DNA of 64,000 nucleotides from Diphasiastrum complanatum (Eukaryota > Streptophyta > Lycopodiopsida > Lycopodiales > Lycopodiaceae), in the NCBI GenBank assembly GCA_029204225.1, contig CM055094.1, positions 5,198,063 through 5,262,062 of the forward strand, in the 5' to 3' direction. Of this stretch, positions 38,301 through 45,509 are shown one piece after another (the stretch's first letter is position 1; the number at the start of each line of letters is the position of its first letter). The translations under genes were made by a program, and so were the position numbers. The notes beneath the pieces are model-generated. The model saw nothing but the letters and a program-made list of their open reading frames with translations. It ran no database searches and was not told where the DNA came from.

Positions 38301-40659
38301 AAGGTAGGGCACCATACATTGCCATTTTGCTAGTTTTTGACGATATTTGTCACTTTTGTACTTTTTTAGCACTTTTGTAAAGATTCTTACATCACAAATC
38401 TACTATAGCAGAGCACTCTTAGCACTTATAGGTCTTTCTTTCGAAATGTAGAAGTTCAGTTTTGAAATTTCAAGCTTCTTCACATTTTTGGCAATTCGTT
38501 TTTTTTGTACATTTCTGCCCTTTTTAAAAAAATTTGGTTGCATTGCCAAGTCATTTTGCTAGCTTTTGTTAGTGTTGTTAGTTTCACACTTTTTCGCAAA
38601 CTTTTGGGAGACCTTTATATCATTGTGTTTCTTACATTGAGGTGGTTGTATTGCACTTAACATATCTTGAATTGGATCAATATAAGTCAATTTATTCAGA
38701 TTTCCACCCTTTTGAGGTTTTAACACTAGCTTCCAAGAGTTCATCTCTCTTGTGATTTTTGCGTGGACTTTTTTAACTTTTTAAATCACTCATCTTCCTA
38801 TTAAGAGTCGCTTTTCTTGAACTTTACAATTATCAATCTATCATTTGAAAGTAGGGGAGATTGACTCCATCTTTTTTAGGTTTCTATTGCTTCAAAGTCA
38901 AAACTAATTATTATTATTTTTTTAGATTGGTTCAATTTCACTTTGTTTCATAGTTGCACTGCGTTTCTGAAACGCATTTCAGAATCGCGTTCAGAAACGC
39001 GGTTTAGAAACGCGTTTCTGAAATTTTTGAAAAAATTCCAGAAACGTTTTTTTTTAAAAAAAAATTGGGGTTTTTTTTTGGGCAATATGGGTATCAGATG
39101 AAAGCTCTGATTAAGAGCATAATTACTGTGTAATTTGCCAAGTTTCGGGTGCAGGATGGTCCAGTTCAGGTGCATTAATCCATGTTGGGTTCTGTCAAGG
39201 GTAAAATTTCAAAACTAACCTCTAGGCTGTCCGTTACGATCACAGATGGTCCCAGTAAGTGTGTTTTCGCTCAGGGAGTTGGAAGGCCATATTGAAAACC
39301 AGAGCAAATAACAACCAAATAGCTATTGAAAATAAGATCTGTTTGTGCCCCATCTACTGCACTTCTGAGAGGCAAAACGCTGGTTTGACCATGGATCCCC
39401 TAAAAAAATTTCAGTCCTAAGCTATTTTTCCGAATTTTTTTTTTTTTTTTTGCAATTCTGGGCATAGAAACGCGGTTTCAGAAACGCGTTTCTGTGCAAT
39501 TATGCTTTGTTTTAGTTTTTGGGTTGCTTCATGGGATCACAATTTGCACAAATTAGTAGAATACAGTTTCAGACCAATCCTAGAATGTGAACATTCAAGT
39601 CGAGATTGCATAAAACATGTAACAAATGCTTGCATAAGGCTCTTAATAGTACTTACAACAGAAATAGAGTGTTTGCATAAAGGTCATAGATCACGACTGA
39701 AGGGATTGGAAAATGGGTACAACATAACAATCTGCTTCATTCACATTGTGCATAAATAGAGAATGACCTGGGTATAATAATGTAAAACAAACACCAAAAC
39801 TCAGAGCCTAATCAAAGGCTAAAATGCTTCACAATTAGACAGCTGCCAGATGCTGGCAGCTTTCTTGTTACTTTTCATGGAGCTGAAATATATTTAAATT
39901 GTGCAATCAAGTTCATGATTATTAAAGAAAACAGGCAACCAATAATCCATTGACAATCTGTCTCTAGTGTCAACTCTGGCGATTTGGGATCTGCCTCAGA
40001 AAAATTCAGCAAGAACAGTTCAAGTTTTGACCTTCAATTTGTTAATTCTCAAACTAAGAACATAAAAGCAACAAAAAGATTGAAAGCCTAACACTGCTAA
40101 TTTTAAAGAATTCGTTCATTTAAGAAAAGCCAACGGAAGGAAAGTAAATATATATACCATGATCATCCAGATCTCAGGCTCACACTGATAAAATATGTGG
40201 CTATGCCGCTCCGCCTCCATCACTTCACACGGTGCATCTGATGAGAATATCCTGCAAATACTATCACTTCTTACGACCAATTCTTTAATATTTTCATTCT
40301 AATAATTTTCTGAAGCAGTCTGAGATTTTAAATTTTATCACGGCAGCTGAATGCAAGAAAGCCACAAGCTAAACCAAAATAGCATACCTGGAAATCAACT
40401 ACAATCATATATCACAACTGCATAAAAAGCCACAAGCTAGACGTGGCATACTGGAAATAAATCCTAAACCCTAAACCAAAATAGCATACCTGGAAAAGGT
40501 GATCAAACCCTCGCTAAGACCGATTACTGAAAGCTGCAGCGGCAAGGGGCATTCGAGAGGGTAAAAGAACAAAATCTTATCCAATTCCTGGCCATCTTGT
40601 TGGCCGCGCGTCATGTCGAACATGCAGAGTTGCAGAGGCTGCTGCAGTGATGTTGCCAT
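11764..40659 (-). CDS. CCZ1: Vacuolar fusion protein CCZ1 homologue (9 exons)
   Basis: CCZ1 pairs with MON1 to form the guanine-nucleotide exchange factor that activates RAB7 on prevacuolar compartments, driving endosome maturation and vacuolar fusion. Exons (minus strand): 40659-40490, 40251-40158, 36140-35954, 33384-33275, 17115-17017, 16793-16320, 13024-12869, 12296-12067, 11794-11764. All eight introns have GT-AG ends and the joined frame gives 516 residues, close to plant CCZ1 (about 500). Recognisable signatures are [94 protein letters not shown] and the C-terminal FNKRYCDG. The N-terminal part corresponds to the first longin domain. Residues about 240-310 are a low-complexity Ser-rich linker. 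The ATG at 40659 is chosen because the upstream in-frame codons offer only GTG. No frameshift or stop was found, so the gene looks functional despite 27 kb of intron. Confidence 0.93.
12067..12296 (-). CDS. CCZ1: CCZ1 exon 8 (residues 431-507)
   Basis: Acceptor TCTTCCAG. It encodes [16 protein letters not shown]...[18 protein letters not shown], then [15 protein letters not shown]. The donor is placed at AAAAG/GTTGGTAAAT because this joins to the short last exon in frame. Confidence 0.88.
12869..13024 (-). CDS. CCZ1: CCZ1 exon 7 (residues 379-430)
   Basis: Acceptor GTTACAG and donor GTAAGTAGC at 12868. It encodes [31 protein letters not shown] and [14 protein letters not shown]. Confidence 0.92.
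13400..13860. repeat. Probable dispersed repeat in CCZ1 intron 6
   Basis: Contains words such as AACAGCGATTC, GATACTGTAATATCGCTGTTCC and AAAAACAGCGATAC. Related AACAGCGAT phrases occur near 27484, inside intron 4. It looks like an old dispersed repeat. No protein was recognised. Confidence 0.35.
14110..14825 (-). mobile_element. Ty3/gypsy RT-RNase H fragment (CCZ1 intron 6)
   Basis: The minus strand encodes [18 protein letters not shown] (end of the gypsy RT thumb), [20 protein letters not shown], an RNase H start where the usual TDAS is STTDTC, then [20 protein letters not shown] and [18 protein letters not shown]. Several stops interrupt the frame. No LTRs were found on either side. It sits in the same orientation as CCZ1. 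Confidence 0.82.
14830..16319. other. CCZ1 intron 6 remainder, AT-rich
   Basis: No coding motif was recognised. A GTTCC-rich patch with partial palindromes (GAACGTACAGTACGTTCC) lies at about 14860-14885. The rest is AT-rich. Confidence 0.5.
16320..16793 (-). CDS. CCZ1: CCZ1 exon 6 (residues 221-378)
   Basis: Acceptor ATTGCAG and donor GTATTGG at 16319. It encodes [17 protein letters not shown], a Ser/Asn-rich linker ([15 protein letters not shown]...NNNDES), [17 protein letters not shown] and [19 protein letters not shown]. It is the largest exon and covers the middle longin-like region. Confidence 0.92.
17017..17115 (-). CDS. CCZ1: CCZ1 exon 5 (residues 188-220)
   Basis: Acceptor GGTTGAAG and donor GTGAGTC at 17016. 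The 99-bp exon in the CCZ1 frame reads [18 protein letters not shown], then [16 protein letters not shown] longer open frame over the same bases (17143-16880) is a shadow in another frame. Confidence 0.88.
17635..17770. repeat. 68-bp tandem duplication
   Basis: CAGCACACTCTCCAAGGAAA... starting at 17635 is repeated almost exactly from 17703, a 68-bp period. It lies in CCZ1 intron 4. Confidence 0.9.
18535..18745 (+). pseudogene. Degenerate coding-like stretch, unrecognised
   Basis: Starting at ATGGCGAAAAC, the plus frame reads [16 protein letters not shown]-stop, then [20 protein letters not shown], a second stop, and a Cys/Pro-rich tail. The heptad-like K/L pattern suggests an old Gag or coiled-coil fragment. 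No family can be named. Confidence 0.25.
20283..20374. repeat. Compound (CT)n(AC)n(GC)n microsatellite
   Basis: About 50 bp CT, about 30 bp AC and about 10 bp GC in succession, immediately upstream of the LINE. Confidence 0.96.
20447..21079 (+). CDS. LINE ORF1-like protein
   Basis: A 210-codon uninterrupted frame opens just after a stop, without an ATG at its beginning; the first Met is [10 protein letters not shown], near codon 52. The N-terminal part ([20 protein letters not shown]) is coiled-coil-like. Next comes a basic/Ser-rich linker, then a possible RRM-like fold (LNIRIRGI...[11 protein letters not shown]) and a C-terminal basic tail ([15 protein letters not shown]). LINE ORF1 proteins bind element RNA. 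The frame may be 5'-truncated. ORF1 is intact while ORF2 is wrecked, which is unusual. No motif proves it expressed. Confidence 0.6.
   Translation: MKTELIEANDKLKKELDALTHELRAQPILATPESSNRLKELDKIEQHKEETMSWAAVLKKGTKPTAPISSIISATLSEERLRGSKALNIRIRGIVATQNAIEEAKRFLETTLGHHSEGLDTAWWTKRDNTTLIIRFTSSITRTDVLRKSTKLNIHESSWMMTSHIQVEERHQAFQEAKASSRRVIYRDGQVRYLNSVPTGSRHMIHVVNS
21086..21245 (+). repeat. Left arm of inverted LINE-spacer repeat
   Basis: CTTGGGTAAACAATTTATTACCTTGAGCATATG...CCTAGGTAGAGTCTTGTGTAACCATAGTC recurs in reverse complement at 26429-26587. It lies between ORF1 and ORF2 of the LINE. Confidence 0.85.
21790..24720 (+). pseudogene. LINE ORF2: endonuclease, RT, zinc knuckle
   Basis: The endonuclease starts [15 protein letters not shown]...[10 protein letters not shown] (WNxxG and the catalytic E region) and contains LLTGDFNAR. 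The RT shows [47 protein letters not shown] and [10 protein letters not shown]. Here the catalytic YADD box reads YAND, losing one of its paired Asp residues. Near 24575 a knuckle reads [19 protein letters not shown]. Multiple stops and at least four frame changes make it non-functional. Confidence 0.85.
25367..25381. repeat. Poly-G run
   Basis: About 14 consecutive G (GATCTGGGGG...GCACCC), about 110 bp beyond the LINE 3' end. Nothing coding is seen in 25263-26428. Confidence 0.85.
26429..26587 (-). repeat. Right arm: inverted LINE fragment
   Basis: Reverse complement of 21086-21245 with small differences, so a second, truncated copy of the LINE spacer sits in the opposite orientation about 5.2 kb away. 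Confidence 0.85.
26706..26984 (-). pseudogene. DUF7869-like transposase remnant
   Basis: The minus frame reads [19 protein letters not shown], then [20 protein letters not shown] and [12 protein letters not shown]. The DNCxRENKN and GHTHEDID motifs are hallmarks of the DUF7869 family, found in many plant and animal transposon-like proteins and thought to be RNase H-fold/DDE-like. Only the C-terminal part is present. It lies in CCZ1 intron 4 in the same orientation as CCZ1. Family recognition is from memory; catalysis is inference. Confidence 0.6.
27000..27860. other. GC-richer unassigned segment
   Basis: Two related phrases (GCGGATTTCAGTTCCGCTCAGTTCC near 27203 and GCGGATTCTAGCGGACTCTTGTTCCGCTC near 27379), C8 and G9 runs, and no recognisable protein. 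It may be a degraded element or LTR next to the gypsy integrase. Confidence 0.35.
27869..29010 (-). mobile_element. Ty3/gypsy integrase fragment (minus)
   Basis: The minus strand encodes the H-H-C-C zinc finger ([18 protein letters not shown]...CQKCQ), the core with SMDFIVGL and [13 protein letters not shown], then after a frame change [12 protein letters not shown] and [10 protein letters not shown]. Next comes [20 protein letters not shown] and a C-terminal part with [10 protein letters not shown] and VFHVSQLRK. Two or three frame breaks. No LTR follows at its 3' end (27866 down). It lies opposite in orientation to the gypsy gag-RT piece at 30585-32838. Confidence 0.88.
28968..29060. repeat. 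48-bp tandem duplication
   Basis: TATAATCCTCTGAAATGGGGACACATACTC... is repeated from about 29018 (TATAATCCTCTGAGATGGGG). It directly precedes the copia LTR start at 29064. Confidence 0.85.
29064..29507 (+). repeat. Copia element F LTR
   Basis: Begins TGTTAGAAGTAATAAATG and ends CCTACA, immediately followed by a perfect tRNA-Met primer-binding site. A TATA-like stretch (CCTATTTATATG, about 29332) fits a transcription start inside the LTR. Length 444 bp. Confidence 0.88.
29508..29520 (+). promoter_or_regulatory. tRNA-Met primer-binding site (element F)
   Basis: TGGTATCAGAGCC, the canonical plant copia primer-binding site, lies directly against the LTR end CA at 29507. Confidence 0.93.
29521..30553 (+). 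pseudogene. Copia F leader and broken gag start
   Basis: After about 800 bp of untranslated leader, the frame near 30340 reads [20 protein letters not shown], then with a frame change [20 protein letters not shown], the copia Gag core. Copia similarity stops at about 30553, where gypsy gag sequence begins, so the element is truncated there. Confidence 0.65.
30585..32838 (+). mobile_element. Ty3/gypsy gag-protease-RT-RNase H fragment (plus)
   Basis: Gag ([27 protein letters not shown]-like AMAYKWW; 30600-30990) and a CxxC knuckle remnant (31170) are followed by protease with [13 protein letters not shown] (31430-31820). The RT start reads [20 protein letters not shown] and CVDYRALNT. At about 32204 it jumps to [14 protein letters not shown], so about 150 residues of RT palm including the catalytic DD are deleted. 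RNase H ([43 protein letters not shown]) ends with a stop at 32836. The integrase is missing and no LTR is visible. Confidence 0.88.
32839..33274. other. CCZ1 intron 4 proximal segment
   Basis: Contains a G10-type run near 32870 and AT-rich DNA up to the CCZ1 exon 4 donor. No gene was recognised. Confidence 0.5.
33275..33384 (-). CDS. CCZ1: CCZ1 exon 4 (residues 151-187)
   Basis: Acceptor GGTGCAG and donor GTAATAAG at 33274. It encodes [20 protein letters not shown] followed by [16 protein letters not shown]. It is followed by the 16.2-kb intron. Confidence 0.9.
33385..35953. other. CCZ1 intron 3 (2,569 bp)
   Basis: AT-rich intron with only short shadow frames. No transposon protein or clear terminal repeats were recognised. 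Confidence 0.6.
35954..36140 (-). CDS. CCZ1: CCZ1 exon 3 (residues 89-151)
   Basis: Acceptor TGTATAG and donor GTATCTC at 35953. It encodes [11 protein letters not shown]...[16 protein letters not shown] and YGSVRALLQ, matching the helical end of the first CCZ1 longin domain. Confidence 0.9.
36960..37330 (-). mobile_element. Degenerate gypsy integrase C-terminus (CCZ1 intron 2)
   Basis: The minus strand reads [15 protein letters not shown] and then, with frame changes, [14 protein letters not shown] and ELECIQGF. This is the layout of the gypsy integrase C-terminal region (FEVGDWV...KLSPRxxGPF...). Many stops show it is old. Sequence to about 36290 may be a continuation but is not recognisable. 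Confidence 0.5.
38941..38948. repeat. 8-bp target-site duplication, left
   Basis: CTTTGTTT, repeated exactly at 39505-39512 on the other side of the miniature element. Confidence 0.82.
38949..39504. mobile_element. hAT-type non-autonomous element (MITE-like)
   Basis: The ends are inverted: CATAGTTGCAC at 38949-38959 against GTGCAATTATG at 39494-39504 (10 of 11 complementary). Just inside both ends are clusters of GAAACGCG/CGCGTTTC words. The element is 556 bp with no transposase and is flanked by an exact 8-bp duplication (CTTTGTTT), the size made by hAT-superfamily transposases. It sits in CCZ1 intron 2. Superfamily assignment rests on the duplication length and terminal repeats only. Confidence 0.8.
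39505..39512. repeat. 8-bp target-site duplication, right
   Basis: CTTTGTTT, identical to 38941-38948. Confidence 0.82.
40158..40251 (-). CDS. CCZ1: CCZ1 exon 2 (residues 57-88)
   Basis: The acceptor TTTGCAG ends at 40252 and the donor GTATATA starts at 40157. It encodes [18 protein letters not shown] and CEPEIWMIM, the continuation of longin domain 1. Confidence 0.9.
40490..40659 (-). CDS. CCZ1: CCZ1 exon 1 (residues 1-57)
   Basis: Starts at ATG 40659 ([20 protein letters not shown]) and ends TTTTCCAG before donor GTATGC at 40489. It carries the start of longin domain 1 ([21 protein letters not shown]). Confidence 0.92.
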
Positions 40660-40799
40660 GTCTCTCGACACAAATAATAAAAAGATTTGTGTTCCAGAGT
40701 CAGGAACAAGGCGGCATTAGAGCTGCTGCATTGCAATTCTGTCTTACAAGCTTAATCTAATGAGCATACACATATATGATTTGTGAAGGTGCTTGTCAT

Positions 40800-40900
40800 G
40801 GCTGTGCGCTCGCGCTCGCGCTCGCGCTCGCGCTCGCTCTCGCTCTCTCTCATATATTTCTCTCTCTCATATATTTGAACAAAATAGAGATATATATATA
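40800..40900 (-). promoter_or_regulatory. Likely CCZ1 promoter and 5' leader repeats
   Basis: On the minus strand a TATATATATA stretch (40900-40891) lies upstream of GA-rich tracts (GAGAGAG, 40870-40840) and a (GCGAGC)n hexamer run (40838-40806). GA-rich leaders downstream of a TATA box are common in plant promoters. The ATG is about 150 bp further at 40659. The transcription start is not determined. Confidence 0.45.
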
Positions 40901-41394
40901 GTTGAGGAACTAGAAACGCCTTGAGGTATTTGTGTGGGTGTCCCTAAGCACTAGGCCTCTTGAATGGCCAACATGATGCTATAGTGTTCAAGCTCCAAGC
41001 ATCTTATGAAAATGATTGGCAAAAGCCCAAGAGGACTCGCTGATAATCTCTGTAGCCGTTGTGAGGCGTGATATTGGACACATGGCATCATCCGGTTGGT
41101 TAAGCACAGGCAGATTCTGAGTCATAGGAGGGATTCTAAAACATTTTTAATCTCCACCGTAGATCTGCAACTACTACGTATGGTATTTGTCATCCAACGT
41201 GTGCTACGTGTTGTAGCCACCCCACCCTCGCCGCTCCAGCGGCTCGGAGTGCTACAACAAGTAGCCCACCTCTGCATGACAGATACCTAGTACATATAGT
41301 ATGTAAGGACATACTGTTATGGAGACCTCGAGCTCAGCAAGATGATTCGTTGATAATCTCCATAGAATGTATGGACTTGACCGTGGGAAGCCCC

Positions 41395-41970
41395 TATGCT
41401 TGGGGCCATTTCACACTACACTACCTGGCAAGTCCAAAATTCAAAATGAAGATTTCCTATTGGTCAGGGACAAAAAAATGGACTTCCCTCTTTCACATTA
41501 ATATGCACTTGCCACTATGTGGCAAATGACACGGTAGGGACTCATGCTAATCCGATTTTTTGGACCTGGGGACATTGCCTAACATGTTGACTTGCCCCTA
41601 GCATGTTGGCCTGCATGATGGAGTCTTTCCAACCTTTCACAGCCGATATTCCCTTCAAAGAAGTGTATTTCAATTCTAACATTTCATGTTGAAAGGTGAT
41701 TTCTTTGAAAAAAATTCTTAGAGCACCCTTCAACCTTTTAACGTGAAACTATGTACTTGCCTTTCAAGACCTTAAATAAAATGGACCAATGGTATGTCAA
41801 GATTCAAATGGGCCAATCAGATTGTGGCCCTTCATTTAACACTTTCTAGCCAAATGTGAAAGAGGGGTGGTCCATTGCCCTCAACTCACTTGCCAAGGTT
41901 CAAAAAATGGGTGGCAAGTGAAAGGGCCAGACAAAGGGACTTGCCGCTAGTCCGAAACCACCCTTAGCTC
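41395..41970. repeat. Possible MITE with weak terminal inverted repeats
   Basis: The left end GGGGCCATTTCACACTA...CTGGCAAGTCC resembles the reverse complement of the right end GGACTTGCCGCTAGTCCGAAACCACCC. The ACTTGCC/GGCAAGT word recurs at least seven times in between. Terminal similarity is imperfect and the flanking CTT/TTA is not an exact duplication, so this is tentative. Confidence 0.3.
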
Positions 41971-42223
41971 TGAAGACTCATGCACTAGAACTTGATGAAA
42001 AGACTCGTCCATGATTTTCACATTGTGTACATCTCATTAAATTTGGAAACTAGTGGTTAAATTGGCCAAAAACTAGTTTAGTAGTATTATGCCACTTGGC
42101 ATCATTCTAGTGGTAGAAAATGCTATATCACATGGGTAGGAATGGTCTCCCATGTGTTAAATATCATGTAAAAAGTTCAGATCCATTGTATATAGTTTTC
42201 ACAAAAGTCAAATGCCAAATCTC

Positions 42224-43204
42224 TGTTGGAGGGTTTGCGGATCCCAAGGCAACCCTAACACTAGTTAATAAGTGAGAGGGATTTGGCACCCTGCGTGTGT
42301 AAGTCCAACCCGATGATCACATAGAGATTTGATAATTAGAAAGTCAATAAAAGGACTTTAGGCCTTTTTACGAGACTTTTAATGTCGTAGGGCCTAAATG
42401 TCAAGTTAGTGACTAAAGTTGGGACTCCCACCAAAATTGGTTCAAATTCAAATTCAAATTGGTTCCCTCCAATTTTGAATGGTTCTCACTCTTTTTTAAA
42501 CTTGAATAGTTAGGGAGGTACGCTAGTAGATTCCAGAGAATCCCCAGATGTCGAGCCAAGCTGAAGACACAAAGTATCTCTCATCCATGATCGAGGAGGT
42601 CTCAGAAGGAGGAGAGCAGAAGAAGCTGAGCCGAGCATGAGAGCTGAGGATTGCTAGCTAGGATGACAGTTATTTTCTATGTGAGCCTACATGGTGTATC
42701 CCAGAGAAGGAACGACCATGTAGGAGCTAGTAATGTTTCCTAGACAATGTAAATAAGTGTAGACTCCCTTAAATAGTTTAGAGTGAGCCACCTTTTGATG
42801 GTGATCTCTAGTGGAAGGGCTTTTTCCACTTGTAATTTCTAAATTAGTGGAATTGCCACTTGGGCTCCACATTGGCAGCCCTCTTGCTTATTTAAGGGCC
42901 CCCCTCTCTTGTGAGGGAGCTTTTGATTGTATTGGCATTTCTCTTGATTGAACAAAGAAGATCTTCCACGAGTTCTTGACAATTGAGAAGCTCCTTGTTC
43001 ATGGCTATCTTCTTGAGTGAGATTCCTATGACCATGTTTTGATTTCTTTGTGTGATTGTGGATTAGTTGGATTTCTTGCTTACTTTCCTGCTTTGTGGAA
43101 TGTAGATGTGGATTAATCTTCTTGTTTCTTGATTTTGTAGTTTCAGCGTGCAAGTAAACTATATAGGCTGAGATTGTGGATCCGATCTTGCATTTCTACT
43201 AACA
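42224..43204 (+). repeat. LTR-like sequence, plus orientation
   Basis: Starts TGTTGGAGGGTTTGCGGATCC. Its first 280 bp match, inverted, 45509-45230. TATTTAAG near 42889 is TATA-like. A possible end is CTACTAACA at 43204; alternatively it runs to about 43691, where GAACA is followed by TTTGGTGCC. No coding was recognised to 43955 beyond a short open frame (43753-43944) with an S/R/H-rich product. Confidence 0.5.
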
Positions 43205-43954
43205 ATCTTGTCCTTGATTGTTCTTGGGTACTCCAAGCATCAAGAAATGGGTGTTTCTTGATTCTTGGGTTGCTAAAATGCCGTTAGGAAGATTAGTTTT
43301 CTTGATTCTTGTTTCTTGTTGAGTAGCTTAGTCCCGTTATTGTATTGTTTCCTGATTTCTTAGGATAGTTTGGTAGATAGATTGTAGATTTGCTCTCTGT
43401 CCAAAATGTTAATCTGTGCTTGAGCAAGGAATTGGTTGCATGGCTTGTAAGTGCATGTAACTGAGTGAACGTAACCGTTTTACCTCACTGACAGGCTAGG
43501 AATACACGTTGCAAACTGAGAAATACTTCTGCCTGGAAACCATTCTAAACAAGAGGACTTAACTATAAAGAATTGGCTTCTGGAAATGGGCAGAAACATC
43601 CGGTTTTCAAAGCGGTAACCACCTGAAGTAACAAAGAAAAGAAGAAGTAACAAAAAGAAAAACCGTGTCACATATTCGGTTGGAATCTATGAACATTTGG
43701 TGCCATTTCCACAACTGCACAAACACTTATCAACGTCAAACCTTTTTTATATGTGCTGCCAAACCATCGTTCTGAAGTCTCCCACACGCATCCTTGTCGA
43801 GCTCGTCACTTTGAACATGACCGATGTACAGCTCTGTTTTCGATCGAGGCTTCACGCTCCTTACCTAGCCGAGCTCCACGACTCTCGTTTGGACCGGACC
43901 GACCCTTGTTTCATTCACCTATTGAAACTACACACCAACTCTAGACCGAATCAC

Positions 43955-44785
43955 TACTAGAAATATCTTGCCAAGTCCTGAGTTAAGTTTATCTTTAGAG
44001 TCTATTTGAACAAGGAAATAACCACTGAATCCATCCAAGAAGCTGAAAGCTTCAGCCCCTGTCATTTCTCTAAGATCTGGGTCATTAAAGACAAGGGAAA
44101 ATGGTCTTTCTTCGTAACCGCATTAAGGTTTTTTAGATCGACACAAATACGAAGTTTGCCATTTTTCTTGGGTACAACCACAATGGGTGATACCCAATCA
44201 GTATGTTGAACTTCATAAATAAAACCAGCATCCAGCAATTTCTTAATATCTTCATCGATTCTCTCGTGATAGACAGAGTTACATCTGTAAGGTTTAGCCC
44301 TAACAAGCTTAGCGTTGTCTTCTAAAGGAATCTTATGGACTGCTACTTCAGACGAGATTCCTTTCATTTCTGTATAGTTCCATTCAAATACATCCGTGTA
44401 TTTGTGAAATAAAGTTTTCAGATCAGAAAGTTGTGCTAACGAAAGGTGTGCACCAACATGAACTATTCGTTCCATCTCCTCGTCAAGATCTTGAAGGTTT
44501 AACGGAATTGTTTTAGCTGGTCCTTCAAAGGAGTTGAAACTTGGCGTAGGTTCCCGGTGTGGTTGTGGAAACTGGATAACAACGTCATCTAGGGTGAAAT
44601 CTTTGAACTTTTGTGGAAGGTCGAAAGGTGGTTCCACAAAGTTTTCTGGAACTTTGGGAATCATCTGAGTTGAGTCACTACCGAACGTGGAAGCTTAGTC
44701 TGGTTGTGTGATTGCTAGCTCTTTAGACAAGGGCTTAATCAGCTGCTTAAGCTTTTCATTGTAGTGGTTTTCTTTCCTTGCCTAA
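43955..44785 (-). pseudogene. Ty3/gypsy RT N-terminal half (element C)
   Basis: The minus strand reads NEKLKQLIKPLSKELAITQP, then LKTLFHKYTDVFEWNYTEM, AKPYRCNSVYHERIDEDIKK, DWVSPIVVVPKKNGKLRICV, DLKNLNAVTKKDHFPL and AFSFLDGFSGYFLVQID. This is the gypsy RT up to the first catalytic Asp block (FLDGFSGY). It stops after SKDKL at about 43960. The next RT part (AFATENGGYAYNVMPFGLCN) occurs in the opposite orientation at 48845. Confidence 0.88.
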
Positions 44786-44799
44786 CCTCAACCCAAGAT

Positions 44800-45509
44800 C
44801 TAACAATCTAGCATCAAAGAGATGAAGTTAGTTGTCACACATAGATTCATTCCCATGAGAACGATAGTATAGATCAGATTTCAGCATGAATGGAAGATTC
44901 ACATCTAACTCTAACATCCATTAACCCTAAGCATTAACACTACATCCACTAACAATAGATCCACAATGAAGATAGCCTACTCTTTCTCTCTCTCTCTCCC
45001 CCTTTCTCCCTCATAAGAAGTATAATAACATGCAATTCCAATAACAATCAGATCCAACAATTAGCAAAATCCAAATAAAACATGAGAGATGGAGAAAAAT
45101 TGATAGAGAGCAAGGACATTCATAAATCCATTTCACAAGAGAACCAATCTGTTTTATTGAAATGAAGAAATGAGCATGTGTAGGAACTCGAGTTGGTCTC
45201 TTTTTATAGTAGAGAGGAGGACCCTGGCCTCTGAATCCTATTGGTCCATTTCTGCCTCCCTAACTATTCAAATTTAAAAAAGAGTGGGCACCATCCAAAT
45301 TGGACGGAAACCCAACTTTATTCACTAACTTGACATTTGGGCCCTACGACCTAAAAGTCCCGCAAAAAAGCCTAAAGTCCTTTTATTGACTTGTAACTAA
45401 TCAAATAACTATGTGATCATCGGGTTGGACTTACACACACAGGGTGACAAATCCCTCTAACTTATTAACTAGGGTTAGGGTTGTCTTGGGATCCGCAAAC
45501 CCTCCAACA
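44800..45509 (-). mobile_element. Solo LTR nested in gypsy element C
   Basis: From TGTTGGAGGGTTTGCGG (45509, minus) it interrupts the gypsy coding sequence (…KQMRECW upstream; NEKLKQLI resumes near 44785). It contains TATAAAAAG (near 45211) and AATAAAA (near 45150) in LTR order. The inner edge near 44800 is uncertain and no target duplication was confirmed. Its first 280 bp are shared with 42224-42510. Confidence 0.65.

Noticed and set aside
40471-40671. GTG start upstream of CCZ1 (reading MSRDMATS)
   Set aside because: The first codon is GTG, which is unlikely as a nuclear plant start. ATG at 40659 is used.
43697-43960. Overlapping 87- and 63-codon frames, Ser/Arg/His-rich
   Set aside because: Two frames are open over the same bases and neither shows a known motif. 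Not called as a gene; it may be element leader sequence.
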